64,000 bases of DNA from an uncultured Oscillospiraceae bacterium (GCA_947626785.1 CANQTO010000008.1:1-64000), one strand, 5' to 3'. Positions 41,383-51,293 are shown, counted from the stretch's first letter. A program made the numbers and translations. Notes: generated by a model from the sequence alone, not told the origin.

Positions 41383-43842
41383 ATGCAGCCGGGCAGCCAG
41401 AAGAGCGTTATGGAGAGGGTCGCGGCCCTCATCGTGGACAAACGGAATATCGTGTTTTTCCTCTTCGCGCTGGCGGCTCTGTTCTGCGCGGTCTCCCGGA
41501 ACTGGGTCCAGGTCAACGACGATCTGACCGACTACCTGCCGGCGGACACGGAGACCCGGCAGGGCATCGAGCTGATGGAGCGGGAGTTTACCACCTTCGG
41601 CACGGCCCAGGTGATGGTGGAGAACCTGAGCCTGGAGCAGGCCCAGGCTCTCTGCGGGCAGATCGAGGCGGTCCCGGGGGTCAAGTCCGTGGACTTCGAC
41701 GAGAGCGAGAAGCACTACGCCTCCGCCTCGGCTCTGTTCTCCGTCACCTTTGAGGGCGGGGAGGAGGACCAGGTGAGCGTGGACGCCCTGGCCCGGATCC
41801 GGGAGGATCTGAAGGACTACGACCTGCACGTCAGCAGCGAGGTGGGCAACCCCCTGAAGGCCATCATCGACAGCGAGATGCTGGTGGTGGACATCATCGC
41901 CGTCATCATCATCGTGGCGGTGCTGCTGCTGACCTCCAAGACCTACGCGGAGATCCCCGTGCTGCTCATCACCTTCGGCGCGGCGGCCATCCTGAACATG
42001 GGCACCAACTTTTTGATGGGGGAGATCTCCTTTGTCACAAACTCCATCGCCATCGTTTTGCAGCTGGCCCTGGCCATCGACTACGCCATCATCCTCTTCC
42101 ACCGCTATATGGAGGAGCATGAGACGAAGCCCCCCCGGGAGGCCTCCATCTCCGCCCTGAGCAAGGCCATCCCGGAGATCTCCGCCAGCAGCCTGACCAC
42201 CATCTCCGGCCTGCTTGCCCTAAGCTTTATGCAGTTCAGGCTGGGCTACGATATGGGCACGGTGCTCATCAAGGCCATCGTTTTGAGCATGAGCTCGGTG
42301 TTCTTCCTGATGCCCGGGCTGCTGGTGCTCTTCTCCGGCTGGATCGACAAGAGCCACCACCGAAACTTCGTGCCCAAGATCAATTTCCTGGGCAGGGCGG
42401 TGTACGCCACCCGCTTTGTGATGCCCGTGCTGTTCATCTTAGTGGTGGGCGCGGCCTTCTACGGCTCCCGCCGGGTCAACTATGTCTACTCCCAGAGCTC
42501 CATCCATTCCTTCCGGCAGAACGAGGCCCAGATCGCCGACATCCGCATCCGGGAGACCTTCGGCCAGAGCAATCAGATGGCCGTGGTGGTCCCCTCCGGG
42601 GACTACGAGCGGGAGGCGGAGATGATCGCCGATCTGAAGGAGCTGAAACGGGTGGAGAGCGTGACGGGCCTTGCCAATGTGGAGGTCCGGGACGGGACCG
42701 TCCTCACCAGCGCCCTGACGCCCAGGGCCTTTGCCGAGCTGACGGGGCTGGACTACGAGGTGGCGGAGCTTTTATACGCCGGCTACTCCCTGCGGGCCGA
42801 CGAGTACGGCCAGGCGGTCACCAATATCGACAGCTACGCCGTGCCCCTGCTGGACATGTTCGACTATCTCTGCACCATGCGCCAGGAGCTGGCCCTGGAG
42901 CTGTCGGAGGACACGGCGGAGGAGCTGGACTCCCTGGAGGAGCTGCTGGGCGACGCCCGGCTCCAGCTCCAGAGCGAGGACTGGAGCCGCATCGTCCTCC
43001 AGCTGGACCTGCCCGTGGAGGGGGAGGAGAGCTTCGAGACTCTGAACGTGGTCCGGGGCATTGCCGGGCGCTACTACGACGAGCACTATATCGTGGGCGA
43101 CACCACCAGCTCCAGCGACTTAAAGGCCTCCTTTGAAAACGACAACCGGCTCATCAGCGTGCTGACGATCCTGTTCGTGGTGCTGGTGCTGCTGTTCACC
43201 TTCAAATCCGTGGGCCTGCCCCTGCTGCTGATCATCATCATCCAGGGCAGTATCTGGTGCAACTTCGCCGTGCCCTATTTCCGGGGGGAAAACCTGTTCT
43301 TCCTGACCTACCTGATCATCAGCGCCATCCAGATGGGCGCCAACATCGACTATGCCATCGTCATTTCCAGCCGCTATATGGAGCTGAAGGAGCAGATGCC
43401 GTTGAAGGAGGCCATGATCGAGACGCTGAACCTGGCCTTCCCCACCATCATCACCTCCGGTACCATGATGGCCTCGGCGGGCTTTGTGATCGGCTATATG
43501 ACCTCCAACGAGACCATCTCCACCATCGGGGCCTACCTGGGCTCCGGCACGCTGATCTCCATCTTCCTGGTCATGTGCGTGCTGCCCCAGATCCTGCTGA
43601 TGGGGGACATCATCATCCGCAAGACCTCCTTCACCATCAACCGGGGGCCGGGCGTGTCCCGGCACACGGGCATCATGCGCATCAACGGCCGGGTCCGGGG
43701 CAGCATGGAGGGCCTGGTGGACGCGGAGTTCCACGGCATCTTCCGGGGGACCCTCAACGCGGTCATCGACGTGGGCAGCGTGGAGGAGCTGCCGGAGGAG
43801 CTTTTGAAAGAGCTGAGCGAGAAGGGGGGCGCGGAGGAATGA
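41383..43842 (+). CDS. MMPL/RND family transporter
   Basis: An 819-residue membrane protein of the MMPL/sterol-sensing-domain RND type. There is one helix near residues 20-40, an extracellular domain, a cluster of five helices (about 165-330) with QLALAIDYAIILFHRYMEEH, a second extracellular domain, and a matching cluster near 600-770 with QMGANIDYAIVISSRYMELK. The Asp of each DYAII motif is the usual proton-relay position. MMPL proteins export lipids, siderophores or small molecules; none is indicated here except by the iron genes downstream. The start at 41383 follows GGGAGGG; the open frame runs further upstream into the mobile element. The stop overlaps the next gene as ATGA. Confidence 0.9.
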   Translation: MQPGSQKSVMERVAALIVDKRNIVFFLFALAALFCAVSRNWVQVNDDLTDYLPADTETRQGIELMEREFTTFGTAQVMVENLSLEQAQALCGQIEAVPGVKSVDFDESEKHYASASALFSVTFEGGEEDQVSVDALARIREDLKDYDLHVSSEVGNPLKAIIDSEMLVVDIIAVIIIVAVLLLTSKTYAEIPVLLITFGAAAILNMGTNFLMGEISFVTNSIAIVLQLALAIDYAIILFHRYMEEHETKPPREASISALSKAIPEISASSLTTISGLLALSFMQFRLGYDMGTVLIKAIVLSMSSVFFLMPGLLVLFSGWIDKSHHRNFVPKINFLGRAVYATRFVMPVLFILVVGAAFYGSRRVNYVYSQSSIHSFRQNEAQIADIRIRETFGQSNQMAVVVPSGDYEREAEMIADLKELKRVESVTGLANVEVRDGTVLTSALTPRAFAELTGLDYEVAELLYAGYSLRADEYGQAVTNIDSYAVPLLDMFDYLCTMRQELALELSEDTAEELDSLEELLGDARLQLQSEDWSRIVLQLDLPVEGEESFETLNVVRGIAGRYYDEHYIVGDTTSSSDLKASFENDNRLISVLTILFVVLVLLFTFKSVGLPLLLIIIIQGSIWCNFAVPYFRGENLFFLTYLIISAIQMGANIDYAIVISSRYMELKEQMPLKEAMIETLNLAFPTIITSGTMMASAGFVIGYMTSNETISTIGAYLGSGTLISIFLVMCVLPQILLMGDIIIRKTSFTINRGPGVSRHTGIMRINGRVRGSMEGLVDAEFHGIFRGTLNAVIDVGSVEELPEELLKELSEKGGAEE

Positions 43843-46796
43843 GAAAAAAACTTCTGAGCCTGGGCCTGCTGCTGGCTCTGGTCTTCTCCTGCGCCGCCCC
43901 GGCCGCCCTGGCCGAGGAGCGGACGCTCCATATCAGCGACGCGGACGGCCTGCGGCAGCTGGCCCGGGACTGCACCTTAGACAGCTATTCTGTGGGCCTG
44001 ACCGTGCTGCTGGACGCGGATATCGACCTGGGGGAGGAGGAATTTACCCCCATCCCCAGCTTCAGCGGCCTCTTTGACGGGCAGGGACACACCGTCAGCC
44101 ATATGGTCACCGCCACCGACGGCTCCCACCAGGGCATGTTCCGCTATATCCAGGCGGAGGGCGCGGTGAAAAACCTGCGGGTGGAGGGCACGGTGTGCCC
44201 GGACAACAGCCGCTGCCAGGTGGGCGGCATTGCCGGCACCAACTACGGCAGCATGGAAAACTGCTCCTTCTCCGGCCGGGTGGAGGGCCTGAACTACGTG
44301 GGCGGCGTCGTGGGCGAGAACCGCGGCCGCCTGGAAAACTGCTCGGCCCAGGGCACGGTGGAGGGCAAGCGCTTCACCGGGGGCCTGGCCGGCTACAGCA
44401 CCGGCGAGATCACCGGCGGCGAGAACGATGCCCGCGTCAATACCAGCATCACCCAGGGCAGCCTGGAGCTGGAGAGCCTGAACCTGTCCAGCCTGGTGAG
44501 CTTGGATCTGACCGGCGCGGAGGACACGGACGTGGTCTCCGACAGCGGCGGCATCGTGGGCTTTTCCACGGGCCTGGTGTCCGGCTGCGTCAACCGGGGC
44601 ACCGTGGGTTACCCCCACTACGGTTATAATGTAGGCGGCGTGGCCGGGCGCCAGTCCGGCTTCCTGACCGGGTGCCGGAACGAGGGGAGCGTCTACGGCC
44701 GCAAGGATGTGGCCGGGATCGTGGGGCAGATGGAGCCCTATATGCTTTTAAAGAGCTCCACCACCCTGGCCGATGAGCTCAACCGCCTGCACTACCTGAC
44801 CTCCGCCGCCATGGGGAACCTGACCAACATGTCCGAGGAGGTGCACGCCGTGCTGGCCCAACTGCGCGCCGACGCGGCCGAGGCCAACCGGCATCTGGGG
44901 GAGGAGACCCCGGCCACGCCGGAGGAGAGCCCCGTTCCCGAACCGGAGGCGAGTCCGTCTCCCGCACCGGAGGGGGACCCATCTCCCGAACCGGAGGAGG
45001 CCGGGAGCACGGAGCCCCAGCCCGCGGAGCCGGAGCCGGTCCCGGAGACCCCGGCTCCGACAGAGAACGAGACCCCGCCCGCTTCGGAGCCGGAGGCCGT
45101 ACCGGAGAATGAAGTCCAGGCCTCTTCGGAACCCGCGCCCGCGGAGCCAATGGCCGCGGGACAGAAGCGGGGCGGCTTCGTGCTGCTGGCCGCCGGAGGA
45201 GAGGGGGAGGCAGATCCCCTGCCGGAGATCAGCCCCCTGCCGGAGCTGGGTCAGCTGCCCGATCTGTCCGGGGACCTGGACCGGCTCGCCGGGGGCATGG
45301 GCGACCTGGTCAGCATCATGGGGGACTCCGGCGGCGCCCTGGGGCAGGACCTGACGGCGGTCAGCGACCAGCTGTCCCGGGTGCTGATGATGATGGCCAA
45401 CGCCATGACCGGCAATGCTGACCATCAGATCCTGGAGGACATCTCCGAGGACGGGAGCAGCGAGACCCTGGGCCGGGTGACGCTCTGCGAGAATCTGGGC
45501 GCCGTGGAGGGCGACCGGAACGTGGGCGGCATCGCCGGGACCATGGGCATCGAATATGAGTTTGACATGGAGGACACCCTGGCCGAGACCATCGGCATGG
45601 GCAGCATCCTCAGCAGCACCTACCAGACCCGCTGCGTCTGCGAGGAGAACGTCAACCGGGGCAGCGTCAGCGCCAAGTGGGACAACGTGGGCGGCGTGGC
45701 CGGGATGACGGAGCTGGGCCTGATCCGCTCCTGCCAGGGCTACGGCAGCACGGAGAGCACCGAGGGCGGCTACGCCGGCGGCGTGGCGGGCTATTCCCAC
45801 ACCGTTGTCCGGGACTGCTGGGCCATGTGCGACGTGGACGGCGCGGAGTACGTGGGCGGTATCGCCGGCTATGGCGTGGAGATCAGCGGATGTGCCAGCC
45901 TGGTGGGCCTGGGGGACGTGACCGCCTGCGCCGGGGCCATCGCCGGCTGGGCGGATATGGAGGGCGAGGCCGTCTCGGACAACGTCTTTGTCCATGAGAG
46001 CCTGGGGGCCGTGGACGGTATCAGCTACGCCGGCCGGGCCGAGCCCGTGAGCTATGAGGCCCTGCTGGAGCGGGAGGGCCTGCCCGAGCCCTTCAAGAAG
46101 CTGAGCCTGCGCTTCGTGGCCGACGGGAAGCTGGTCAAGGAGATCGGCTTTACCTACGGCGGGAGCATCGACCCGGCCGAGCTGCCCCCGGTGCCCCCCA
46201 AGGAGGGGGCCACCGGCAGCTGGCCGGACTACGATCTCAGCCACCTGACCTTCAGCGACACCTTAGAGGCCGTCTATGTCAGCCGCCAGGCGGCGGTGGC
46301 CTCCGAACAGTGCCGGGATGATGGGCCCATGTCCATCGTCCTGCTGGAGGGGGACTTCTCCGACGAGGCGGCCCTGCTCCTGAACGCATACGGCGGGGAG
46401 GGACCCCCGCTGGAGGAGGGGCAGCGGCTCTTGGAGCAGTGGGAGCTGAGCCTGATAGACGAGAGCTATGAGGACGGAGAGTACACCGTCCGCTACCTGC
46501 CGCCGGAGACGGAGCGGGGCAGCGAGGCGGCGGTCCTGGTCCTGAAGGACGGGGCCTGGAGCCCGGTGAGCGCCGGGCAGAGCGGCAGCTACCTGACCTT
46601 CAAGGCCCAGGGGGAGAGCCTGGTGTTCTGTGCGGTGGAGCGGCCGGCTGTCGGGCCGGATCTGCTGGTCCTGGCCGGAACGGCCGGAGGCATCCTGCTG
46701 CTGGCGGGGGCCGCCTTGCTCCTGCGCGGTCGCCGGAAAAAGAAAAAACTTGCGGCCCAAAATACGGCCGCTGAAGAGACAGAGGAAACGGTATGA
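43839..46796 (+). CDS. GLUG-repeat surface protein, membrane-anchored
   Basis: A 985-residue secreted protein. Signal peptide: RKK then a hydrophobic stretch and ALAEE near residue 23-26. GLUG-type beta-helix repeats lie at about 115-300 (VGGIAGTNYGSMENCSFSGR, VGGVVGENRGRLENCSAQG) and again at about 545-730. A Pro/Glu/Ser/Ala-rich spacer of about 95 residues (353-447) separates them. The C terminus has one membrane helix (about 937-960) and a RGRRKKKK stop-transfer signal, with no LPXTG. GLUG repeats occur in adhesins and IgA-peptidase-like surface proteins. The gene overlaps the transporter upstream and feoA downstream by four bases each. Confidence 0.85.
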   Translation: MRKKLLSLGLLLALVFSCAAPAALAEERTLHISDADGLRQLARDCTLDSYSVGLTVLLDADIDLGEEEFTPIPSFSGLFDGQGHTVSHMVTATDGSHQGMFRYIQAEGAVKNLRVEGTVCPDNSRCQVGGIAGTNYGSMENCSFSGRVEGLNYVGGVVGENRGRLENCSAQGTVEGKRFTGGLAGYSTGEITGGENDARVNTSITQGSLELESLNLSSLVSLDLTGAEDTDVVSDSGGIVGFSTGLVSGCVNRGTVGYPHYGYNVGGVAGRQSGFLTGCRNEGSVYGRKDVAGIVGQMEPYMLLKSSTTLADELNRLHYLTSAAMGNLTNMSEEVHAVLAQLRADAAEANRHLGEETPATPEESPVPEPEASPSPAPEGDPSPEPEEAGSTEPQPAEPEPVPETPAPTENETPPASEPEAVPENEVQASSEPAPAEPMAAGQKRGGFVLLAAGGEGEADPLPEISPLPELGQLPDLSGDLDRLAGGMGDLVSIMGDSGGALGQDLTAVSDQLSRVLMMMANAMTGNADHQILEDISEDGSSETLGRVTLCENLGAVEGDRNVGGIAGTMGIEYEFDMEDTLAETIGMGSILSSTYQTRCVCEENVNRGSVSAKWDNVGGVAGMTELGLIRSCQGYGSTESTEGGYAGGVAGYSHTVVRDCWAMCDVDGAEYVGGIAGYGVEISGCASLVGLGDVTACAGAIAGWADMEGEAVSDNVFVHESLGAVDGISYAGRAEPVSYEALLEREGLPEPFKKLSLRFVADGKLVKEIGFTYGGSIDPAELPPVPPKEGATGSWPDYDLSHLTFSDTLEAVYVSRQAAVASEQCRDDGPMSIVLLEGDFSDEAALLLNAYGGEGPPLEEGQRLLEQWELSLIDESYEDGEYTVRYLPPETERGSEAAVLVLKDGAWSPVSAGQSGSYLTFKAQGESLVFCAVERPAVGPDLLVLAGTAGGILLLAGAALLLRGRRKKKKLAAQNTAAEETEETV

Positions 46797-47026
46797 CTTT
46801 GGATGAACTGAAGCCGGGCGACTCCGGCGTGATCGTGTCGGTGGGCGGGGACGGACCCCTGCGCTGCCGCCTGCTGGATATGGGGCTGATCCCCCGCACG
46901 AGGGTGACGCTGAATAAGCGGGCCCCTATGGGCGACCCCATCGAGATCCGGGTCCGGGGCTATGAGCTGACCCTCCGGGCGGACGACGCCCGGAAGATCC
47001 AGGTACGGGAGGAGAGCGGCACATGA
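46793..47026 (+). CDS. feoA: Ferrous iron transport protein A
   Basis: A 77-residue SH3-like protein that supports FeoB. LDELKPGDSGVIVSV at the start, RCRLLDMGLIPRTRVTL in the middle and DPIEIRVRGYELTLRADDA near the end are the standard FeoA pattern. It begins inside the stop of the GLUG gene and ends inside the start of feoB, with four-base overlaps on both sides. Confidence 0.95.
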   Translation: MTLDELKPGDSGVIVSVGGDGPLRCRLLDMGLIPRTRVTLNKRAPMGDPIEIRVRGYELTLRADDARKIQVREESGT

Positions 47027-49029
47027 TCTTTGCGCTGGCCGGAAACCAGAACTGCGGCAAGACCACCCTCTTCAACGCCCTGACCGGGGCCAACCAGCGG
47101 GTGGGCAACTTCCCCGGCGTCACGGTGGACCAGAAAATGGGGGAGATCAAGGGCCGGAAGAACTGCACGGTGGTGGACCTGCCGGGCATCTACTCCCTGC
47201 GGCCCTATACCCAGGAGGAGATCGTCACCCGGGACTACATCCTCAACGAGAAGCCCGACGGGATCATCAACATCGTGGACGCCACCAACATCGAGCGGAA
47301 CCTGTACCTGTCCCTCCAGCTCTTGCAGCTGAAGATCCCTACGGTCATCGCCCTGAACATGATGGACGAGGTCTACGCCAACGGCGGCACCGTGGACGTG
47401 GAGCTGCTGAGCCAGATCTTAGGAGTGCCGGTGGTGCCCATCACCGCGGCCAAGGGGGAGGGCGTGTCGGAGCTGGTGGACCAGGCGGTCCACGCGGCGA
47501 AGGACCGGGTCCTGCCCAAGGTGACCGACTTCTGCTTCGGGGACTCGCCGGTGCACCGCTGCATCCACGCGGTCATCCACCTGATCCAGGACCACGCCGA
47601 CCGGCTGGGCCTGCCCTCCCGCTTCTGCACCGTCAAGCTCATCGAGGGCGACGACGACATGGCCGAGCGCCTGGGCCTGGACCAGAACGAGAAGGAGCTG
47701 CTGGAGCACTGCGTGGTCCAGATGGAGACGGAGGGCGGCCTGGACCGGAACGCCGCCCTGGCGGACATGCGCTACAGCTTCATCGAGCAGGCCGTGGCGC
47801 AGGCGGTGGTGAAGGCCCACGAGAGCAAGGAGCATCTGCGCTCGGTGCGGCTGGACCGGATCTTGACGGGCAAATACACCGCCCTGCCGGTGTTCTTCGG
47901 CATCATGGTGCTGGTGTTCTACCTGACCTTCAACCTGATCGGCACGGGCCTGTCCGATCTGCTGGGGGCGGCCATCGACCGGCTGACCCTGGCGGTGGAC
48001 GCGGGGCTGACCACCTACGGCATCAACCCGGTGGTCCGGAGCCTGATCGTGGACGGGGTCTTCGCCGGGGTGGGGAGCGTGCTGTCCTTCCTGCCCATCA
48101 TCGTCACCCTGTTCTTCTTCCTGTCCATCCTGGAGGACACGGGCTATATGGCCCGGGTGGCCTTCGTGATGGACCGGCTGCTCCGGCGCATCGGCCTGTC
48201 GGGCCGGAGCCTGGTGCCGCTGCTGCTGGGCTTCGGCTGTTCGGTGCCGGCCATCATGGCCACCCGCACCGTCTCCTCCGACCGGGACCGGAAAATGACC
48301 ATCCTGCTGACGCCCTACATGAGCTGCTCGGCCAAGATCCCCATCTACGCGGTGTTCGCCGCGGCCTTTTTCCCGGGCCACGGGGGCCTGGCTATGACCC
48401 TGCTGTACCTGACGGGCATGGCGGTGGGGGTGGTCGTGGCGCTGCTGCTGAAAAACACCGCCTTTAAGGGCAATCCCGTGCCCTTCGTGATGGAGCTGCC
48501 CAACTACCGGATGCCCTCGGCCAAGAGCGTGGCCCTGCTGCTGTGGGAAAAGGCGGCGGACTTCATCGAGCGGGCCTTCACGGTCATCTTCCTGGCCACC
48601 ATCATCATCTGGTTTTTGCGGAGCTTTGACACCCGGCTGAACGTGGTGGCCGACGGGGCGGACAGCCTCCTGGCCCTGGTGGGCCGGGTCCTGGCCCCCG
48701 TGTTCGGGCCCCTGGGCTTTGCCGACTGGCGGGCGGTGACGGCGCTGATCTCCGGCTTTACGGCCAAGGAGGCGGTGGTCTCCACCCTGGCGGTGCTGCT
48801 GGGCACCAGCGCGGCGGAGCTGGGCGGGGCCCTGGGCGGCCTGTTCAGCCCCCTGACGGCGGCCAGCTTCCTGGTGTTCACGCTGCTGTACACCCCCTGC
48901 GTGGCCGCCGTGGCCACCATCCGGCGGGAGCTGGGCAGCCGGCTCAAGACTCTCGGCGTGGTGCTGATGCAGTGCGGCGTCGCCTGGGTCTGCGCCTTCA
49001 TCGTGTACCAGCTGGGGGCGCTGCTGTGA
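47023..49029 (+). CDS. feoB: Ferrous iron transporter B
   Basis: A 668-residue Fe(II) permease. N-terminal G domain: G1 GNQNCGKTTLFN, G2 region RVGNFPGVTVD, G3 DLPGIYSL and G4 NMMD; a helical GDI-like part spans about 170-275. The membrane part carries the two Gate motifs with the conserved cysteines, LGFGCSVPAIMATR and SCSAKIPIYAVFAAAFF. The size is typical of clostridial FeoB. It overlaps feoA by four bases and the Cys-rich peptide gene by four bases (GTGA). Confidence 0.97.
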   Translation: MIFALAGNQNCGKTTLFNALTGANQRVGNFPGVTVDQKMGEIKGRKNCTVVDLPGIYSLRPYTQEEIVTRDYILNEKPDGIINIVDATNIERNLYLSLQLLQLKIPTVIALNMMDEVYANGGTVDVELLSQILGVPVVPITAAKGEGVSELVDQAVHAAKDRVLPKVTDFCFGDSPVHRCIHAVIHLIQDHADRLGLPSRFCTVKLIEGDDDMAERLGLDQNEKELLEHCVVQMETEGGLDRNAALADMRYSFIEQAVAQAVVKAHESKEHLRSVRLDRILTGKYTALPVFFGIMVLVFYLTFNLIGTGLSDLLGAAIDRLTLAVDAGLTTYGINPVVRSLIVDGVFAGVGSVLSFLPIIVTLFFFLSILEDTGYMARVAFVMDRLLRRIGLSGRSLVPLLLGFGCSVPAIMATRTVSSDRDRKMTILLTPYMSCSAKIPIYAVFAAAFFPGHGGLAMTLLYLTGMAVGVVVALLLKNTAFKGNPVPFVMELPNYRMPSAKSVALLLWEKAADFIERAFTVIFLATIIIWFLRSFDTRLNVVADGADSLLALVGRVLAPVFGPLGFADWRAVTALISGFTAKEAVVSTLAVLLGTSAAELGGALGGLFSPLTAASFLVFTLLYTPCVAAVATIRRELGSRLKTLGVVLMQCGVAWVCAFIVYQLGALL

Positions 49030-49166
49030 ACGGGGCCACCTGGCTGGCGCTGGCTGTGCTGGCCCTCTGCGCCGGACTGGCGGTCCGCCGCCTGCGCCGG
49101 GGCGGCGGAGGCTGCGGCTCCTGCTCCGGGGACTGCGCTGATTGCCATAGGAGAGAGAAAGAATAA
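49026..49166 (+). CDS. FeoB-associated Cys-rich membrane protein
   Basis: A 46-residue peptide: one N-terminal membrane helix (TWLALAVLALCAGLAV), a basic stretch RRLRRGG, then a cluster of four cysteines in CGSCSGDCADC and a charged tail. This is the small Cys-rich protein that follows feoB in many Firmicutes and may bind iron or a cluster near the FeoB pore. The start is GTG at 49026, overlapping the feoB stop as GTGA. It is the last gene of the operon; a strong terminator begins at its end. Confidence 0.88.
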   Translation: MNGATWLALAVLALCAGLAVRRLRRGGGGCGSCSGDCADCHRREKE

Positions 49167-49207
49167 AGCTTTGCCTCCCGGTCAAACGGCCGGGAGGCAA
49201 AGCTTTA
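49164..49207. terminator. Bidirectional terminator between the Feo operon and kup
   Basis: TAAAGCTTTGCCTCCCGG (49164-49181) is exactly complementary to CCGGGAGGCAAAGCTTTA (49190-49207), an 18-bp stem. It lies between the convergent operons. The outer part TAAAGCTTT is itself near-palindromic. Confidence 0.85.
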
Positions 49208-49238
49208 AGTTTATAGGTTAAGTTTATAGGAGAGACGC

Positions 49239-51230
49239 TTAGGGGATCCTCTGGACCCGGCCCACGCCGGAGCCGCCGCCGGTGATCAGCGGCACGTGCT
49301 CGATGATCAGGGAGGAGGTGTCCAGGCCGTACCAGCGGACCTTGGAGCCGGCTACCTTTCGGATGGCGTACTTGGCGTGCAGTATCAGCTCGTCCAGAGC
49401 GGACAGCTCCGTCTTGGTGGAGACGGACTTGTGGATGATGCAGAACTTGAAGGTGCCCACGGTGGACTTGCCGTAGATGGAGTACTTTTTATCCTGCTCC
49501 GGCAGCTCGCCGCTGGCCTGCAGGTCCTGGACGATCTGCCGCAGGTACACGTTGACCCGGGGACTGCACCGAAAGCCCAGATTCAGCTTGATGCGGAAGA
49601 TGAAGTCCGTCCCGTAGGTCTCCACGTGGTAGTTCAGCGTGTCCGGCTCGTTGAGCACGTTGACGCTGACGAACCAGTAGGCCTGGGCCCGCTTGGTGTC
49701 CTTGTCCAGGATGGAGTAGAGGATATCCCGGTCGATGGTCTCGTCCTCCCGCTCCCCGTCCAGATAGACCAGGTTGTGGGCCAGCAGGGGCTGCTCCGTG
49801 TCGTCGTGGAGGCTCTGGAGATTGGGGATGTAGTCCTCAAAATTCAGCCGGGTGCTGTAGCGGCGCTCCAGCAGGGTGCCCCGGTACCAGATGACCATGA
49901 TGCACAGCAGAACCAGCGTCAGCAGCACCGTCACATAGCCGCCGTGGGCGAATTTGCCCAGGCTGGAGATGAAGAACACCGACTCGATGGTGCCAAAGAC
50001 CAGCAGCACCAGCCAGGACAGGGGCCCCCGCTTCCGGACCTTCCGCAGATAGACGGAGATCAGCAGGGTGGTCATCAGCATGGTGATGGTGATGGCCAGG
50101 CCGTAGGCGGATTCCATCCGGGCCCCGGAGCGGAAATAGAGCACCACCAGGCTGCAGCCCACCCAGAGGATGCTGTTGACCGCCGAGATGTAGAGCTGGC
50201 CCTTGGTGTCCGCCGGGTAGCGGATCTCCAGATGGGGCAGCAGGTCCAGCAAGATAGCCTCGGAGACCAGGGTGTAGGAGCCGGTGATGAGAGCCTGGGA
50301 GGCGATGATGGCGGCGGCCGCGCTGAGAACCACGGCGAAGGGCCGCAGCAGCTCCGGCAGCATCAGGTAGAAGGGGTTCAGATCCGCGATCCCCAGCAGG
50401 GCGGCGTTGGCCTGGTTCCGGATGATCCAGGCCCCCTGGCCCAGGTAGTTGAGGATCAGGCAGATCTTCACTAGGGGCCAGCTGAAATTGATGTTCTCCC
50501 GGCCCACGTGGCCCATGTCGGAATACAGGGCCTCGGCGCCGGTGGTGGCCAGGAAGACGCTGCCCAGGATCATGAAGCCCGCCTTGTTGTTGGGGCTTAA
50601 GAGCACCTGCACGGCATAGAGGGGGTTGAAGGCCCGGAGAACGCCGGGGAGCTCAAAGATGTGCAGCAGGCCGGTAATGCCCAGAAACGAGAACCAGAGC
50701 AGCATCACAGGGCCGAAGGCCTTGCCGATCTTGCTGGTGCCCGCGTGCTGCACCGAGAAGAGCAGGCAGATGATGGCCAGGGTGATGAGGACCACCTTCC
50801 ACTGACCCTCGCCCATGAAGCGGTCCATGGCCGGGATGCTCCGCAGGCCCTCCACCGCGGTGGTCACTGTCACGGCGGGGGTCAGCACCCCGTCGGCCAG
50901 CAGGGCCGCGCCCCCCAGCATGGTGGGCACGATGAGCCACTTGCCGCAGTTTTTCACCAGGGAGTACAGGGAGAAAATGCCGCCCTCCCCGTGGTTGTCC
51001 GCCTTCAGGGCGATGAGCACGTATTTGATCGTGGTCAGCAGGGTGATGGTCCAGATGACCAGGGACAGGGAGCCGATGATGAACTGCTCGTCGGTCTGGC
51101 CCAGCCCTCCGTTGCCCTCCAGGATGGACTTCATCACGTACATGGGCGAGGTGCCGATGTCGCCGTAGACGATGCCGATGGTCACCAGAAACATCCCGAA
51201 GCGGAATTTCTGTTTTTTCTTTTCTTCCAT
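49239..51230 (-). CDS. kup: KUP/HAK/KT family potassium uptake protein
   Basis: A 663-residue K+/H+ symporter with about twelve membrane helices and a cytoplasmic C-terminal domain of about 200 residues. The family start GIVYGDIGTSPMYVMKSIL and NHGEGGIFSLYSLV and PTMLGGAALLADGVLTPA are clear. Kup proteins of Firmicutes can be inhibited by cyclic di-AMP; a GdpP phosphodiesterase is encoded 6.5 kb away. The start at 51230 has GGAGG five bases upstream; the upstream in-frame extension has no start signal. No ydaO-type riboswitch was recognised in the 60-base leader. Confidence 0.93.
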   Translation of the reverse strand: MEEKKKQKFRFGMFLVTIGIVYGDIGTSPMYVMKSILEGNGGLGQTDEQFIIGSLSLVIWTITLLTTIKYVLIALKADNHGEGGIFSLYSLVKNCGKWLIVPTMLGGAALLADGVLTPAVTVTTAVEGLRSIPAMDRFMGEGQWKVVLITLAIICLLFSVQHAGTSKIGKAFGPVMLLWFSFLGITGLLHIFELPGVLRAFNPLYAVQVLLSPNNKAGFMILGSVFLATTGAEALYSDMGHVGRENINFSWPLVKICLILNYLGQGAWIIRNQANAALLGIADLNPFYLMLPELLRPFAVVLSAAAAIIASQALITGSYTLVSEAILLDLLPHLEIRYPADTKGQLYISAVNSILWVGCSLVVLYFRSGARMESAYGLAITITMLMTTLLISVYLRKVRKRGPLSWLVLLVFGTIESVFFISSLGKFAHGGYVTVLLTLVLLCIMVIWYRGTLLERRYSTRLNFEDYIPNLQSLHDDTEQPLLAHNLVYLDGEREDETIDRDILYSILDKDTKRAQAYWFVSVNVLNEPDTLNYHVETYGTDFIFRIKLNLGFRCSPRVNVYLRQIVQDLQASGELPEQDKKYSIYGKSTVGTFKFCIIHKSVSTKTELSALDELILHAKYAIRKVAGSKVRWYGLDTSSLIIEHVPLITGGGSGVGRVQRIP

Positions 51231-51293
51231 GAAAACCTCCGTTTCCTTTCTCCGCCGGTCCGGCCGGCAAAAAAGGCTTTCATACAAAACGTC

